From NCBI GenBank assembly GCA_021204865.1, contig JAJPYQ010000021.1, forward strand, positions 13,226 through 61,330: 48,105 nt of DNA. The letters run 5' to 3'. The notes beneath the pieces are model-generated. The model saw only the letters and a list, made by a program, of their open reading frames with translations, made no database searches and was not told the DNA's origin. Source of the DNA: Prevotellaceae bacterium. Lineage in GTDB: Bacteria; Bacteroidota; Bacteroidia; Bacteroidales; Bacteroidaceae. Position numbers and translations under genes: made by a program. Shown here piece after piece: positions 32,902 to 39,603 of this stretch. Every line of letters starts with the position of its first letter. The first letter of the stretch is position 1.

Positions 32902-34209
32902 CTACTTCCCGACGCAGAAGTGGCTGAAGATGTTGCTCAGGACCTCGTCGCTGGTTACCTCCTCTCCCGTTATCTCCCCAAGGTGATGGAGGCAGAGACG
33001 TAGGTCTTCGGCCACAAGCTCCGCCGACGTGCCTTCCCCGAGTGCCTTACGCACCCGCTGGAGGTCGCTAAGGGCGAGGCGGAGCGCCTCGTAGTGGCGG
33101 AGGTTGCTGACCACGGTCTGCCCCTCCGTGGGCTGCGGGGCGGAGGCGAGGAGCTGCTCTTTAAGCTCCTTGAGACCAGTGCCGTTGATGGCTTGGAAGG
33201 AAGGGGTCTTGTTCAGGATGTGGATTACCGTCTGCCCAGGGGTCGTGGGGATGACTGGCTCTGGCACCCCAGGCTCTGTGACGATGAGGATGATGCGTGC
33301 CCGTGCGGCTGCCTTGAGGCTGCGCTCTATGCCGAGCCGCTCGAGGCTGTCCTTAGCGTGCCTTATGCCTGCTGTGTCGACGATGCGGAAGAGCGTGCCG
33401 CCTATCACAAGGGTGTCCTCAACGGTGTCGCGTGTCGTCCCCTCCACGGGGCTGACGATGGCACGGTCGTCCTGCAAGAGGGCGTTGAGCAGTGTGCTCT
33501 TGCCCACGTTGGGGGCTCCGACTATGGCCACTGGCACTCCCTCACGGAGGGCGTTGCCGTCACGGAACGAGCTGACGAGGCTCTGCACCCTTTGCTCCGC
33601 CTCAAGGCAAAGGCTGGAGAGCTGGCTGCGTGGGGCGAACTCGAGGTCTTGGTCGCTGAAGTCGAGCTCAAGCTCCAGCAGGGAGGTGAGCCTGAGGAGC
33701 TGGGAGCGCAGCTCTTGGAGCGAGCGTGAGAAGCCGCCTCGGAGCTGGCTCATGGCCATGCGGTGCTGCGCCCGTGTCTCGGACGCTATGAGGTCTGCCA
33801 CCGCCTCGGCTTGGGTGAGGTCGAGCTTACCGTTGAGGAATGCCCGTTGGGTGAACTCCCCCGCTCGGGCGAGCCTTGCCCCGAGGTCGAGGAGGAGACG
33901 AAGCACGGTCTGTAGGACATAGGGGCTGCCGTGGCAGGAGAGCTCCACGCAGTCCTCGCCGGTGTAGGAGCGTGGCGAGCGGAAGACAGACACCATCACC
34001 TCGTCCACGGTCTCGCCCGTGCTGGGGTCAGTCACTCTGCCATAGTGCAGAGAATGCCCTTGGGCTTGCGTTAAGTCTTGGCTAAAGAGGGTGTTGGCAA
34101 TGCTGATAGCCTTAGCGCCTGAGAGGCGTACCACGCCCAGCGCCCCGCCCGAGGGCGTGGCTATGGCGCAGATGGTGTCTGAGGAGTTAAGAGCCTCCGA
34201 GCTCGGCAT
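32902..34209 (-). CDS. mnmE: tRNA modification GTPase MnmE, with altered G4 motif
   Basis: MnmE (TrmE), with MnmG, modifies U34 of tRNAs reading codons that end in A or G. The 435-residue protein starts DTICAIATPSGGALGVVRLSG, the folate-binding N-terminal domain. It has a helical domain with an inserted G domain: G1 GAPNVGKST, G2 GTTRD and G3 DTAG. It ends in the catalytic CVGK. The G4 motif reads NKTP instead of NKxD, and G4-G5 is shortened (NKTPSFQAINGTG), explaining why the protein is about 20-30 residues shorter than usual. Catalysis may still work, but guanine specificity is in question. The gene overlaps the upstream gene by 23 bases. Confidence 0.93.
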   Translation of the reverse strand: MPSSEALNSSDTICAIATPSGGALGVVRLSGAKAISIANTLFSQDLTQAQGHSLHYGRVTDPSTGETVDEVMVSVFRSPRSYTGEDCVELSCHGSPYVLQTVLRLLLDLGARLARAGEFTQRAFLNGKLDLTQAEAVADLIASETRAQHRMAMSQLRGGFSRSLQELRSQLLRLTSLLELELDFSDQDLEFAPRSQLSSLCLEAEQRVQSLVSSFRDGNALREGVPVAIVGAPNVGKSTLLNALLQDDRAIVSPVEGTTRDTVEDTLVIGGTLFRIVDTAGIRHAKDSLERLGIERSLKAAARARIILIVTEPGVPEPVIPTTPGQTVIHILNKTPSFQAINGTGLKELKEQLLASAPQPTEGQTVVSNLRHYEALRLALSDLQRVRKALGEGTSAELVAEDLRLCLHHLGEITGEEVTSDEVLSNIFSHFCVGK

Positions 34210-35422
34210 TGCGGATGGCTTTCTCTTGCGCCCTTAGGCTCTCTGTAAGGCTCTCGGTGTCTGCCTCGAGCTTGAGTATCTTGGGCTTAAGGCTGCTCTT
34301 CTCGGAGGAGGTGGCGTGGGCGTAAGAGAGGCGCAAGTCGCTTAGGGAAGCCTTCCACTGGCTGAGGACTGAGCTGTCCTGCTGCCACTTCTCGGCAAGC
34401 TTGCGGGCTTGAGGGTTGCGGAAGTCGGAGAGGCTGTGGCAGACGTGGCTCGGGGAGACGATGAAGGTGAAGTCGCTCTGCGCCGAGCCTTGGCTAAGTC
34501 CTCGGCACTCGCTGAGGCGGCTCTTGGCTTGTGTTATCTCCCCCTGCTCGCCCCAAGTGAGGCGTATGTCGCTTAGGCGTGCCAGCAGGCGAAGCTGCTC
34601 CTCGCCCACTTCCTCCTCGAAGTAGACCCGGCGGGCAGCGTTGGGGATGAAGTAGTAGACGCAGACGCTGTCGGGCGACGTGCACCTGTCGGAGGCGAAG
34701 CAGCCGATGTTATACGCCTCGTCTACGAGCATCAGGTAGTCGTTGGCGGGGGAGTTGAAGGGCATGCCCACGTTCTCGGGCGAGAGGAAGCGGTGCTCGT
34801 CGGCGTCGAAGCGTGTCATATAGATGTCGTAGCCACCCAAGCCCTCGCTGCCCTGCTGGGCATAGTAGAGCGTCACTCCGTCTGGCATCATATAGGGGTA
34901 GTTGCAAGGGGTGTAGAGGTCTTCCGCAAGCCCTTCGAGCTGCTGCGCCTCCCCCGGCTGCCCGCCGAAGAGGTCGGCGGAGAAGAGCTGCAAGACCCCG
35001 TTAGAGGCGGGAGCGGAGTAGTAGACCTTGTCCTTCATCTCAGGCATAAACAGCGTGCCGTCTCCCCCTTCGAGCCCCTGGAGTGAGGAGGTGGGGCGTA
35101 TCGTGCCGCTCTCCTCGCTGAGGCAGAGGGCAGAGAGAAGGCTGTCCTTAGGGACGATAAGGCTGTCGAAGACGACGACCCTCTCCACGGCAGCCAGCTT
35201 CGAGGCAGCCCTGCGCACGTATTGCAGCTTAAGCTCGAGGGAGTCGGTGTTCTGCCTTCTTCGCTGAAGCTTGCTTATCTCTGTGCTGAGCAGAGACTCT
35301 GCTTGGGAGAAGTCATAGCTTGCCAAGGCTTCGTCCACGGTGATGGTGTTCTTCTTGCTCTGCCCTAAGCAGGTGGGGGCAAAGCAGCAAGCGAGGAGGG
35401 ATAGCAACAGGTAGCGCCTCAT
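34187..35422 (-). CDS. Exported PD40/TolB-like beta-propeller protein
   Basis: This 411-residue protein has a signal peptide (MRRYLLLSLLACCFAPTCLGQ). After an alpha-helical N-terminal part rich in Glu/Leu/Arg (about 30-90), it shows propeller-like repeats such as TLFMPEMKDKVYYSAP and YPYMMPDGVTLYYAQQGSEGLGGYDIYMTRFD. The pattern MPDGVTLYYAS-GGYDIY is that of PD40 repeats (as in OmpA-associated and T9SS-linked proteins). The C-terminal 80 residues are predicted coiled coil. The gene overlaps the NfnAB-like gene by four bases (ATGA) and mnmE by 23. The role is unknown; a periplasmic or outer membrane binding function is plausible. Confidence 0.82.
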   Translation of the reverse strand: MRRYLLLSLLACCFAPTCLGQSKKNTITVDEALASYDFSQAESLLSTEISKLQRRRQNTDSLELKLQYVRRAASKLAAVERVVVFDSLIVPKDSLLSALCLSEESGTIRPTSSLQGLEGGDGTLFMPEMKDKVYYSAPASNGVLQLFSADLFGGQPGEAQQLEGLAEDLYTPCNYPYMMPDGVTLYYAQQGSEGLGGYDIYMTRFDADEHRFLSPENVGMPFNSPANDYLMLVDEAYNIGCFASDRCTSPDSVCVYYFIPNAARRVYFEEEVGEEQLRLLARLSDIRLTWGEQGEITQAKSRLSECRGLSQGSAQSDFTFIVSPSHVCHSLSDFRNPQARKLAEKWQQDSSVLSQWKASLSDLRLSYAHATSSEKSSLKPKILKLEADTESLTESLRAQEKAIRNAELGGS

Positions 35423-37725
35423 TTCTCCTTTAGGTATTCGTGCATCGAGGCTGCGGCTCGCCTTCCGTCTCCCATAGCAAGGATGACGGTCGCCCCGCCC
35501 CTGACTATGTCTCCGCCTGCGAAGATGCAGGGGATATTGGTCTGCATCCCCTCGTTCACCACGATGGTGTTCTTACGCCCAAGCTCCAAGCCCTCTATGC
35601 TTCGAGGCACAATCGGGTTGGGGCTTACGCCTACCGCCACAATGGCTTGGTCGATGGGGATGGTGACGGTAGCGCCCTCGATAGGGATGGGGCTGCGCCT
35701 CCCGCTTGCGTCTGGCTCACCGAGCCTCATCTTCTGCAAGACGACCTCGCAGACGTTGCCCTTCTCGTCGGCGTGATACTCTATCGGGTTGTGCAAGGTC
35801 ATAAACTCTATGCCCTCCTCCTTGGCGTGCTTCACCTCTTCTATTCGGGCAGGCATCTCCTGCTCGCTGCGGCGGTAAGCGATGAACACACGCTCCGCTC
35901 CGAGGCGCTTGGCGGTGCGGCAACTGTCCATAGCCGTGTTACCACCGCCCACGACCATCACGTTCTTGGCTTTCTGCACGGGGGTGGCGTACTCGGGGTT
36001 GCTTGCGTCCATCAGGTTGACACGTGTCAGGTACTCGTTGCTCGACATCACGCCGTTGCTGTTCTCCCCGGGGATACCCATAAAGTTAGGCAGTCCCGCA
36101 CCGCTGCCCACGAAGATGCCCAGGAAGCCCTGCCGCTCAAGCTCGTCCACCGTCACGGTCTTGCCTATGATGCAGTCCTTAACGAAGCGCACGCCTATCT
36201 TCTCAAGGTTGCTTATCTCCACGTCCACGATGGCGTTGGGCAGGCGGAACTCGGGGATGCCGTACTTAAGCACCCCGCCTATCTCGTGCAGAGCCTCGAA
36301 GACAGTGACCTCGTAGCCCAGCTTAGCCATATCGCCAGCGAAGCTCAGTCCGCTCGGTCCACTGCCCACGACGGCTACCTTCTTGCCGTTAGGCTCAGCC
36401 ACCTCAGGCAGAGCCATCATGCCGCTCTCCCTCTCGAAGTCGGCTGCGAAACGCTCAAGGTAGCCTATAGCCACTGGCTGCTCCCCCATCTTGACGTGGA
36501 TGCACTCACGCTCGCACTGCTTCTCTTGCGGGCAGACACGTCCGCAGACGGCAGGAAGGGCGCTCGTGCTCTTAAGCACACGGGCGGCATTAAGGAACTC
36601 TCCCCGCTCTATGTTCTTGATGAACGAGGGGATGTTGACACCAACAGGACAGCCTTGCATACAGGTAGGCTTGGCGCAGTCGAGGCAACGACGAGCCTCC
36701 GTCAGTGCCTGCTCCACGCTAAGCCCTTGGTTGACCTCCTCGGTGCGTGTCGTGGCACGATAGGCGGCATCCAGCTCAGGCATCTTGCACCGCTCTATCT
36801 GCGTGCGCTCCTTCGCCTTCATGCTCTTGCGAAGCTGCTCACGGTAGGGTGCGTTGCGGTCGGTAAGCTCTGAGACGGGGGTCGTCGTGTCCATCTTCGA
36901 AGCGTCGGAGGAACGGTACGCAAGCATTGCCTCCGCCTCTTGAGCCTTGAACGCACCGCTGCGGCGGAGCATCTCGTCGAAGTCAACCTCGTGTCCGTCG
37001 AACTCAGGGCCGTCGACGCAGACGAAGCGTGTCTTCCCTCCCACCGTCACACGGCAAGCACCGCACATACCCGTGCCGTCCACCATAATAGTATTAAGGG
37101 AGACATCGGTGGGGATATTGTACTTCTTGGTCAGCAGGCAGCAGAACTTCATCATGATGGCAGGACCTATGGCGAAGCACTTGTCTACTCGCTCCCGCTT
37201 AATCACCTCCTCCATGCCCACGGTCACCACGCCCTTCTGCCCGTAGCTTCCGTCGTCCGTCATAACTATCACCTCGTCGCTCACCTTGCGTATCTGCTCC
37301 TCAAGGATGACGAGCTCCCTCGTCCTGCCTGCTATCACGCTAACGACCCTGTTGCCAGCCTCCTTAAGAGCCTGGGCGATAGGGAGCATCGGGGCGGTGC
37401 CTACGCCTCCGCTGGCGCAAAGCACAGTGCCGTAGTTCTCTATCCTCGTCGCCCTGCCCAGCGGACCCACAACGTCAGCTATGCAGTCCCCCTCCTTCAT
37501 CGAGCAGAGCTTGCTTGTGCTTGCCCCCACTGTCTGCACCACGAGGGTTATAGTGCCTCGCTCCCTGTCGCTTGCGGCTATGGTGAGGGGTATGCGCTCC
37601 CCCTTCTGGTCGGTGCGTATTATCACGAAGTGTCCCGCCCGTCGTGCCTTGGCTATCAGCGGTGCCTCTACCTCCAGCTCGAACACCTTCTCGCTGAACT
37701 GTGCTTTCCTTACTATCTTGTTCAT
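35419..37725 (-). CDS. Fused NfnA/NfnB-like flavin oxidoreductase (GltD-type C-terminal half)
   Basis: This 768-residue fusion has two halves. Residues about 1-275 resemble the FAD/NAD(P)-binding, 2Fe-2S subunit of NfnA and sulfide dehydrogenase: IPLTIAASD for flavin, GGVGTAPMLPIAQAL for nucleotide, and cluster cysteines in GTGMCGACRVTVGGKTRFVCVDGPEFDGH. The rest resembles NADPH-dependent glutamate synthase small chain/NfnB. It has cysteine-rich RCLDCAKPTCMQGCPVGVNIPSF and CGRVCPQEKQCERECI for 4Fe-4S clusters, FAD site VVGSGPSGLSFAGDMAKLG and NAD(P) site VVGGGNTAMDS. It probably exchanges electrons between ferredoxin, NADH and NADPH. The start MNKIVRKAQF (37725) is preferred over a GTG at 37749, which overlaps serS. 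Confidence 0.9.
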   Translation of the reverse strand: MNKIVRKAQFSEKVFELEVEAPLIAKARRAGHFVIIRTDQKGERIPLTIAASDRERGTITLVVQTVGASTSKLCSMKEGDCIADVVGPLGRATRIENYGTVLCASGGVGTAPMLPIAQALKEAGNRVVSVIAGRTRELVILEEQIRKVSDEVIVMTDDGSYGQKGVVTVGMEEVIKRERVDKCFAIGPAIMMKFCCLLTKKYNIPTDVSLNTIMVDGTGMCGACRVTVGGKTRFVCVDGPEFDGHEVDFDEMLRRSGAFKAQEAEAMLAYRSSDASKMDTTTPVSELTDRNAPYREQLRKSMKAKERTQIERCKMPELDAAYRATTRTEEVNQGLSVEQALTEARRCLDCAKPTCMQGCPVGVNIPSFIKNIERGEFLNAARVLKSTSALPAVCGRVCPQEKQCERECIHVKMGEQPVAIGYLERFAADFERESGMMALPEVAEPNGKKVAVVGSGPSGLSFAGDMAKLGYEVTVFEALHEIGGVLKYGIPEFRLPNAIVDVEISNLEKIGVRFVKDCIIGKTVTVDELERQGFLGIFVGSGAGLPNFMGIPGENSNGVMSSNEYLTRVNLMDASNPEYATPVQKAKNVMVVGGGNTAMDSCRTAKRLGAERVFIAYRRSEQEMPARIEEVKHAKEEGIEFMTLHNPIEYHADEKGNVCEVVLQKMRLGEPDASGRRSPIPIEGATVTIPIDQAIVAVGVSPNPIVPRSIEGLELGRKNTIVVNEGMQTNIPCIFAGGDIVRGGATVILAMGDGRRAAASMHEYLKEK

Positions 37726-37732
37726 GGTCGTC

Positions 37733-39049
37733 TTAGTTAATGTACTCACAGCCCATATAGGGGACTAAAGCCTTTGGCAGCCGCACGCCCTCGGGGGTCT
37801 GGTTGTTCTCCAGCAGAGCGGCTACTATGCGTGGCAGAGCCAAGGCGCTGCCGTTGAGGGTGTGGGCGAGTTCCGTCTTCTTGGTTGCGGTGCGGCGGAC
37901 ACGGCACTTAAGGCGGTTAGCCTGATAGGTGTCGAAGTTAGAGACGGAGCTTACCTCGAGCCAGCGCCCCTGCGCCTCGCTGTACACCTCGAAGTCGTAG
38001 CAGATAGAGCTGGTGAAGCTCATGTCCCCTCCGCAGAGGCGCAGCACACGGTAAGGCAGCTCGAGCTTCTGGAGCAAGCCCTCCACGTGCTGGAGCATCT
38101 CCTTGTGGCTCTCGTCGCTATGCTCAGGCGTGTCTATGCGCACTATCTCCACCTTGCTGAACTCGTGCAGGCGGTTAAGCCCCCGCACGTCCTTGCCGTA
38201 AGAGCCTGCCTCACGGCGGAAGCACTCGGTGTAGGCACAGTTCTTAAGGGGCAGCTGCTTCTCGTCTATGATAACGTCACGGTAGATGTTCGTCACAGGC
38301 ACCTCGGCGGTGGGGATAAGGTAGAGGTCGTCCACCTCGCAGTGGTACATCTGCCCCTCCTTGTCGGGCAGCTGCCCAGTGCCGTAGCCGCTGGCAGGGT
38401 TGACCACCGTCGGGGGCATAATCTCCTCGTAGCCAGCCTTGCGAGCCTCGTCGAGGAAGAAGTTGATTAGCGCCCTCTGCAGCTGTGCGCCCTTGCCGCG
38501 GTAGACGGGGAAGCCAGCGCCCGTTATCTTCACCCCGAGGTCGAAGTCGATGAGGTTGTACTTCCTTGCTATCTCCCAGTGCGGCAGCACGGCTTGGGGG
38601 TTCTCGGGCACAGTGTCCCAGTTGCCCACCGTGTCGCCCTCCTTGCACTCACGCAGCGAGCTGCGCACCACGAGGTTGTCCTCCGCCCCAGTGCCTTCTG
38701 GCACGATGTCGTAGGGGATGTTAGGTATAAGGCAGAGCCTTTGGGTGAGCGTCTCCTCGAGCTCGGTCTTGCGGGTCTCCAGCTGGCGGCTCTTCTCCTT
38801 AAGCTCAGCCACCTGCCTCTTGCTCTCTTCAGCCCCCGCCTTGTCGCCTTGCTTGAGGAGCATGCCTATCTGCGAGGCCATCTTCTTCCCCTCGGCGAGG
38901 CAGTTGTCCAGCTCCCTTTGCGTCTGTCTGCGCTGGCGGTCGAGCTCTATCACCTCTTCCACAGCCTTGCGGGCCTCGGGCAGGTGCTTCTTCTCCAAGC
39001 CCCTTACCACGCGCTCGGTCTCTTCCGTAATCAGTCTTAGTGTAAGCAT
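37733..39049 (-). CDS. serS: Seryl-tRNA synthetase
   Basis: SerRS charges tRNA-Ser and tRNA-Sec with serine. The 438-residue class II enzyme has the N-terminal coiled-coil arm (about 30-105) that grips the long variable arm of the tRNA. Its catalytic domain includes motif 2 (FRREAGSYGKDVRGLNRLHEFSKVE) and motif 3 (NGSALALPRIVAALLEN). The start MLTLRLITEETERVVRGLEKK at 39049 matches the family N-terminus. A longer in-frame reading would begin upstream of the promoter at 39075-39083 and is rejected. It heads the operon serS, NfnAB-like, PD40-like, mnmE, with the next gene seven bases away. Confidence 0.97.
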   Translation of the reverse strand: MLTLRLITEETERVVRGLEKKHLPEARKAVEEVIELDRQRRQTQRELDNCLAEGKKMASQIGMLLKQGDKAGAEESKRQVAELKEKSRQLETRKTELEETLTQRLCLIPNIPYDIVPEGTGAEDNLVVRSSLRECKEGDTVGNWDTVPENPQAVLPHWEIARKYNLIDFDLGVKITGAGFPVYRGKGAQLQRALINFFLDEARKAGYEEIMPPTVVNPASGYGTGQLPDKEGQMYHCEVDDLYLIPTAEVPVTNIYRDVIIDEKQLPLKNCAYTECFRREAGSYGKDVRGLNRLHEFSKVEIVRIDTPEHSDESHKEMLQHVEGLLQKLELPYRVLRLCGGDMSFTSSICYDFEVYSEAQGRWLEVSSVSNFDTYQANRLKCRVRRTATKKTELAHTLNGSALALPRIVAALLENNQTPEGVRLPKALVPYMGCEYIN

Positions 39050-39074
39050 AACGTCTTTCTTGGTCTTCCAAGGC

Positions 39075-39083
39075 GCAAAGTTA
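39075..39083 (-). promoter_or_regulatory. -7 promoter element for serS operon
   Basis: The minus strand reads TAACTTTGC, matching TAnnTTTG. A possible -33 TTTG lies 23 bases upstream (39107-39110). The start codon is 25 bases downstream. Confidence 0.7.
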
Positions 39084-39178
39084 GCAAAATATGCTTTAAG
39101 TGTCCGCAAAGCCTCAATAAAAGCGGCCGCCGGCCCTCAACGAGGCTTCCGCCGCTCCTGTAATACCATCGCCGCAGT

Positions 39179-39339
39179 GCCTTCACCGAAGGCATCAAAG
39201 TGCCTTCACCGAAAGCACCAAAGTGCCTTCACCGAAGGCATCAAAGTGCCTTCACCGAAGGCATCAAAGTGCCTTCACCGAAAGCATCAAAGTGCCTTCA
39301 CCGAAAGCACCAAAGTGCCTTCACTGAGGTCACTCCGAC
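39179..39339. repeat. Array G: 23-base dyad tandem repeat, 7 units
   Basis: Units begin at 39179, 39202, 39225, 39248, 39271, 39294 and 39317. The dyad GCCTTCACCGAAGGC (six-base arms, ACC centre) is followed by ATCAAAGT. Several units read GAAAGC, which breaks one pair, and the last unit is diverged (TTCACTGAGGTC) and then resembles array H. A sequence similar to the flanking element (CCGCTCCTGTAATA) occurs at about 39152. Confidence 0.9.
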
Positions 39340-39351
39340 ATGTAACGGCAA

Positions 39352-39386
39352 CCGCCCCCGCAGTCTCTAAGGTACTGAGGGGGCGG
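39352..39386 (-). terminator. Hairpin terminator after the T9SS protein/peptide transcript
   Basis: CCGCCCCC (39352-39359) pairs with GGGGGCGG (39379-39386), followed after one mismatch by CAGT/ACTG and a nine-base loop. It lies about 40 bases beyond the stop codon of the 58-residue gene. No clear T run follows on the minus strand. Confidence 0.6.
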
Positions 39387-39426
39387 CATCAGTGTATGAA
39401 GCCTTAAGGCTTCGGCGGGAGTATTG

Positions 39427-39603
39427 TCATTCCCAAAGGGTGGGCGCGTCGGTCCAGCCCTTGTCCTCCTTGCCGAGCGCGGGGGCTGTGGGCGAGGCGG
39501 AGATGCTCGAGACGTTGATGCCGCTTGCCGTGTCGCGGCTCAGCTCGATGGTAATGGCCTGCGTGGCAGGCTTCTTGTATTCTCTCTTCTTCATCTGCTT
39601 CAT
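39427..39603 (-). CDS. 58-residue peptide, coupled to the T9SS protein gene
   Basis: The peptide begins MKQMKKREYKKPATQAITIE, continues with LSRDTASGINVSSISASPT, and ends GKEDKGWTDAPTLWE. Its ATG overlaps the stop of the upstream gene by four bases (ATGA), which indicates translational coupling and supports it being a real gene. It has a basic N-terminus with a K-K-P motif, a Ser-rich middle and an acidic, Trp-containing C-terminus. There is no signal peptide or membrane segment. Short peptides of this general shape are frequent in Prevotella and Bacteroides genomes, but I know of no established function. The terminator at 39352 follows. Confidence 0.7.
   Translation of the reverse strand: MKQMKKREYKKPATQAITIELSRDTASGINVSSISASPTAPALGKEDKGWTDAPTLWE

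Larger units (their letters stand above)
39050..39426. other. Intergenic region with serS promoter, array G and a terminator
   Basis: This 377-base gap contains the serS promoter, then array G (39179-39339), the hairpin terminator of the upstream transcript (39352-39386), and a perfect 16-base palindrome GAAGCCTTAAGGCTTC (39398-39413). I see no credible gene in it on either strand. Confidence 0.8.

Noticed and set aside
39050..39109. N-terminal extension of SerRS
   Set aside because: The extension begins upstream of the TAACTTTGC promoter and has no counterpart in the family.
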